A DNA stretch of 7,863 bases from Lysobacteraceae bacterium. GTDB lineage: Bacteria; Pseudomonadota; Gammaproteobacteria; Xanthomonadales; Xanthomonadaceae. Positions 5,434 to 7,863 of the stretch are shown here, in pieces. The notes under the pieces are model-generated. The model saw nothing but the letters and a program-made list of their open reading frames with translations, did no database searches and was not told where the DNA came from. The stretch is from positions 1-7,863 of the forward strand of contig DMHI01000274.1 of NCBI GenBank assembly GCA_003449515.1, given 5' to 3'. The position numbers were made by a program, and so were the translations under genes. Every line of letters starts with the position of its first letter. Positions within the stretch are counted from its first letter, which is position 1.

Positions 5434-7350
5434 ATGCCGCACAGCCAGTTCGCCCTGCTCGGCCAACGCCGCTTCGCGCCCTTCCTCGTCGCGCAGACCC
5501 TCGGCGCGCTCAACGACCACCTGTTCAAGCAGGCGCTGCTCGTCGTTGTCGCGGTCGAGGCTGTGGCGCTGGGTGGCGGCCCGCGCGGCCTGTCCGCCGG
5601 CCTCGCCGGCGCACTGTTCCTCCTGCCGTTCTTCCTGTTCTCGGCCATCGCCGGCCAGTGGGCCGAGAAGTACGAGAAGGCGCGCTCGATCCGCCGCATC
5701 AAGCTGCTCGAAATCGGCATCGCCGTGCTGGCCGCACTCGGCTTCCACCTCGACTCGCTGCCGGTGCTGCTCGCTGCGCTGTTCCTGCTCGGCGCGCAGA
5801 GCGCCCTGTTCGGGCCGCTCAAGTACGCGATCCTGCCGCAGGCGCTGCGCCCCGAGGAGCTCACCGGCGGCAACGGCATGGTCGAGACCGGCAGCGTGCT
5901 CGCCATCCTCGTCGGCACCGTGGTCGGCGGCCTGCTGCTCGGCGGCTTCGAGCACGGCGGGTTCCTCGCTTCGCTCGCGGTGCTGTCGATCGCCGTCGCC
6001 GGCTACATCGCCGCCTGCTTCGTGCCAGCCGCACCCGCCAACGCACCGCAGCTCGTCATCGATCCCCATCCGCTGCGCGCCACCCGCGCCACGCTGGCGA
6101 CGCTGAAGGGCAAGCGTCCGGTACTGAACTCGGTCCTCGGCATCGGCTGGTTCTTCTTCTTCGGCGCGCTGTTCATCACCCAACTGCCGGCGTACGCCAC
6201 CACGGTGCTCGGCGGCGACACCACGGTGATCGCGCTGCTGCTGGCGCTGTTCTCGCTGGGGATCGCGGCCGGTTCGCTGCTGTGCGAGCCGCTGTCGCGG
6301 CGCACCGTCGAGATCGGCCTGGTGCCACTCGGCGCCATCGGCATGACCGCCTTCGGCATCGACCTCTGGCTGGCCCAGCCGGAAGCCCGCGCGCATGCGC
6401 TGCAGGTCGCCGCAGGCGCCGCCACGGCACTCGACTGGCGCGGCTTCCTCGCCACCGAGGGCAGCGGGCGCATCGCCACCGACCTCGCACTGATCGGCGT
6501 GTTCGGCGGCTTCTTCATCGTGCCGCTGTTCGCGCTGGTGCAGCAGCGCGCGCCGCGCGAGCAGCTCGCGCGGGTGATCGCCGCCAGCAACATCGTCAAC
6601 GCGCTGTTCGTCGTCATCGCTGCCGGCCTCGCGCTCGTGCTGCTCGGGCCTGCCGGCCTGTCGATTCCCGAGCTGTTCCTCGTCGTCGCCGTGCTCAACG
6701 CGGCGGCGGCGATCCACATTTTCAGCCTCGTCCCCGAGTTCCTGCTGCGCTTCATCATGTGGCTGCTGACGATGGTGATGTACCGCATCGACATCCGCGG
6801 CGTCGAGGAGCACATCCCCAACGACGGCCCGGCGCTCGTGGTCTGCAACCATGTCGGCTACATGGACGCGCTGCTGCTCGGCGGTGCCATCCCGCGGCCG
6901 GTGCGCTTCGTCATGTACTACCGGATTTTCCAGGTGCCGGTGATGAACTGGGCGTTCCGCGCGGCGGGCTGCATCCCGATCGCCAGCGCCAAGGACGATC
7001 CCGAACTGATGCGGCGCGCCTTCGAGCGCATCGACGCGGCCCTTGCCGACGGCGAGATCGTCGGCATCTTCCCCGAAGGCGGCCTGACCCGCGACGGCGA
7101 GATCGCCACGTTCCGTCCGGGCGTCGAGAAGATCCTCGCCCGCCGTCCGGTGCCGGTGGTGCCGATGGCGCTGAAGAACGTCTGGGGCAGCCTGTTCAGC
7201 CGCCGCGACTCGCGGCTCGGGCGCATGCGCGTGCCGCGGCGTTTCCGTGCCGGGATCGGCATCGAAGCGGGCGCACCGGTGCCGGGTGACGTGGCCACTG
7301 CGGCGCTGCTCGAGCAGCGCGTGCGGGCCCTGCGGGGCGACGCGGCGTAG
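5434..7350 (+). CDS. LplT-type MFS transporter fused to a PlsC-type acyltransferase
   Basis: A 638-residue inner-membrane fusion protein. Residues about 10-445 form an MFS transporter with the LplT-like motif NDHLFK (27-32), the loop between helices 2 and 3 carrying GQWAEKYEK, a GPLKYA segment, and about 12 hydrophobic segments. Residues about 450-620 form a glycerophospholipid acyltransferase domain with the catalytic HX4D box (H473, D478 in NHVGYMD), a GCIPI segment, the substrate-binding FPEGG (546-550) and VPVVP (573-577). The likely role is to flip lysophospholipid (for example lysophosphatidylethanolamine) inward and re-acylate it on the cytoplasmic side. In E. coli the separate LplT and Aas do this, and Aas also carries an acyl-ACP synthetase domain. 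Here the protein ends after PlsC, so acyl-ACP or acyl-CoA must come from elsewhere. The ATG at 5434 is chosen because GGAG at 5424-5427 lies 6 bases upstream; a GTG at 5398 would add an unconserved-looking 12 residues. It is the last gene of the rightward operon. Confidence 0.88.
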   Translation: MPHSQFALLGQRRFAPFLVAQTLGALNDHLFKQALLVVVAVEAVALGGGPRGLSAGLAGALFLLPFFLFSAIAGQWAEKYEKARSIRRIKLLEIGIAVLAALGFHLDSLPVLLAALFLLGAQSALFGPLKYAILPQALRPEELTGGNGMVETGSVLAILVGTVVGGLLLGGFEHGGFLASLAVLSIAVAGYIAACFVPAAPANAPQLVIDPHPLRATRATLATLKGKRPVLNSVLGIGWFFFFGALFITQLPAYATTVLGGDTTVIALLLALFSLGIAAGSLLCEPLSRRTVEIGLVPLGAIGMTAFGIDLWLAQPEARAHALQVAAGAATALDWRGFLATEGSGRIATDLALIGVFGGFFIVPLFALVQQRAPREQLARVIAASNIVNALFVVIAAGLALVLLGPAGLSIPELFLVVAVLNAAAAIHIFSLVPEFLLRFIMWLLTMVMYRIDIRGVEEHIPNDGPALVVCNHVGYMDALLLGGAIPRPVRFVMYYRIFQVPVMNWAFRAAGCIPIASAKDDPELMRRAFERIDAALADGEIVGIFPEGGLTRDGEIATFRPGVEKILARRPVPVVPMALKNVWGSLFSRRDSRLGRMRVPRRFRAGIGIEAGAPVPGDVATAALLEQRVRALRGDAA

Positions 7351-7367
7351 CTCCCGCCTCACGACGG

Positions 7368-7427
7368 CAGCCGATCCGCCGGGGCCCGCGCCAGCACCCC
7401 GCCGCCGTCCGCGCGGCAGGCGGCTGC
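7368..7427. terminator. GC-rich inverted repeats between convergent genes, possible bidirectional terminator
   Basis: In the 85-base spacer, GCAGCCG (7368-7374) is complementary to CGGCTGC (7421-7427), and GCCGCC (7401-7406) is complementary to GGCGGC (7419-7424). A shorter CGGGG/CCCCG pair lies at 7380-7384 and 7397-7401. These alternative stems could end transcription from both sides, but no T-run follows, so it is not a canonical intrinsic terminator. Such pairings are also common by chance at this GC content. Confidence 0.25.
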
Positions 7428-7435
7428 GCTTCGCT

Positions 7436-7863
7436 CTAGCCGACGAAGCCGGCGACGACGAACAGCGCCAGCACGCCCATCCAGATCACCAGGATGCGCC
7501 ACACCAGACTCATCGCGTCGCGCAGTTCGAGCAGGGCCGGGGCCTGCGCCGGGCCGTCGCCGGCATAGGCCCGCTCCTCGGCCAGCTCCACGGCGACGCT
7601 GGCGCGTGCCGCCGCCTCGAGGTGCCCGAGACCGAGCCGGATGCCGTCCTGGTGCCAACGCTGCCAGGCGCTGATCACCGCATCGAAGTCGGCGGCCAGC
7701 GCCAGCGTGAGCGTCATCAACTGCGCCACCGGCCAGTCGAGCAGGCCGAGCAGGGTGCTGGCGGAGCGACGCTGCGATTCCGGCAGGTGCTCACGCGCCA
7801 CGCCCTGCGCCGACAGCGCCGCCAGCCGGTAGCCCACGGCGCCCACCGGCCCGAGCAGCAGGA
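7436..7863 (-). CDS. ampE: AmpE-like inner-membrane protein, C-terminal part
   Basis: The reading frame enters from the right edge and its true start lies outside the window; about 142 C-terminal residues are visible. An in-frame GTG at 7844-7846 is internal: the upstream residues read LLLGP directly into VGAVGYRL, the conserved start of the soluble region in AmpE/CbiB-type proteins. A later segment, LLDWPVAQLMTLTLALAADFD, matches the LDW.P.RL pattern I recall from E. coli AmpE, and the protein ends in a single transmembrane helix (about the last 23 residues). AmpE is an inner-membrane protein encoded with AmpD in enterobacteria, linked there to beta-lactamase induction and peptidoglycan-recycling signals; its biochemical activity is unknown. 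Whether ampD lies beside it cannot be seen. It is convergent with the transporter/acyltransferase gene and unlikely to share regulation with it. Confidence 0.75.
   Translation of the reverse strand, partial: LLLGPVGAVGYRLAALSAQGVAREHLPESQRRSASTLLGLLDWPVAQLMTLTLALAADFDAVISAWQRWHQDGIRLGLGHLEAAARASVAVELAEERAYAGDGPAQAPALLELRDAMSLVWRILVIWMGVLALFVVAGFVG

Noticed and set aside
4704..7289. An 861-codon plus-strand open frame overlapping the GST and fusion genes
   Set aside because: Extremely Arg/Ala-rich with no recognisable motifs; it overlaps two convincing genes in another frame. A GC-rich shadow.
3547..7362. A 1271-codon open frame on the minus strand, opposite the ubiM-like, GST and transporter/acyltransferase genes
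   Set aside because: Its translation is low-complexity and rich in Arg, Gly, Ala, Glu, Gln and His with no domain motif. It is the mirror of three well-recognised plus-strand genes whose G/C-ending codons remove stops in the antisense frame.
7641..7832. A 63-codon plus-strand open frame opposite the AmpE-like gene
   Set aside because: Ser/Ala-rich with no motifs and antisense to a recognisable AmpE C-terminal region.

Overview
This 7.9 kb window is chromosome-like DNA from a high-GC proteobacterium. The gene set (an AmpE homologue, a UbiM/UbiH-type quinone hydroxylase, an outer-membrane barrel protein and an LplT-PlsC fusion) fits a beta- or gammaproteobacterium, for example Rhodocyclales-like or Xanthomonadales-like; the sequence alone does not decide which. 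Apart from a short candidate GC-rich terminator, I see no tRNA, rRNA, CRISPR array or insertion sequence.

Left part (about 1-1800, minus strand): a two-gene operon encodes a Tat-exported sulfide:quinone oxidoreductase-like flavoprotein and, 18 bp downstream, a 112-residue three-helix membrane protein. By eye this block is clearly less GC-rich than the rest. It is preceded by an AT-rich stretch with a plausible sigma70-type promoter.

Middle (about 2030-3283, plus strand, divergent from the left operon): one gene for a signal-peptide-bearing outer-membrane beta-barrel protein of the alginate-export/porin type. It probably starts at a TTG codon behind a perfect AGGAG ribosome binding site.

Right part (3511-7350, plus strand): three closely spaced genes, probably one operon. 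They encode a UbiM-like FAD-dependent ubiquinone hydroxylase, a glutathione S-transferase-like protein, and a fusion of an LplT-type MFS lysophospholipid transporter with a PlsC-type acyltransferase. The shared theme is membrane lipids and quinones. A convergent AmpE-like membrane protein gene (minus strand) runs off the right edge, with a GC-rich structured spacer between the two.

Nothing here is a clearly new system. The points most worth a second look are the Tat-exported SQR with its small membrane partner, the MFS-acyltransferase fusion that lacks the acyl-ACP synthetase domain of Aas, and the change of base composition near 1.8 kb.
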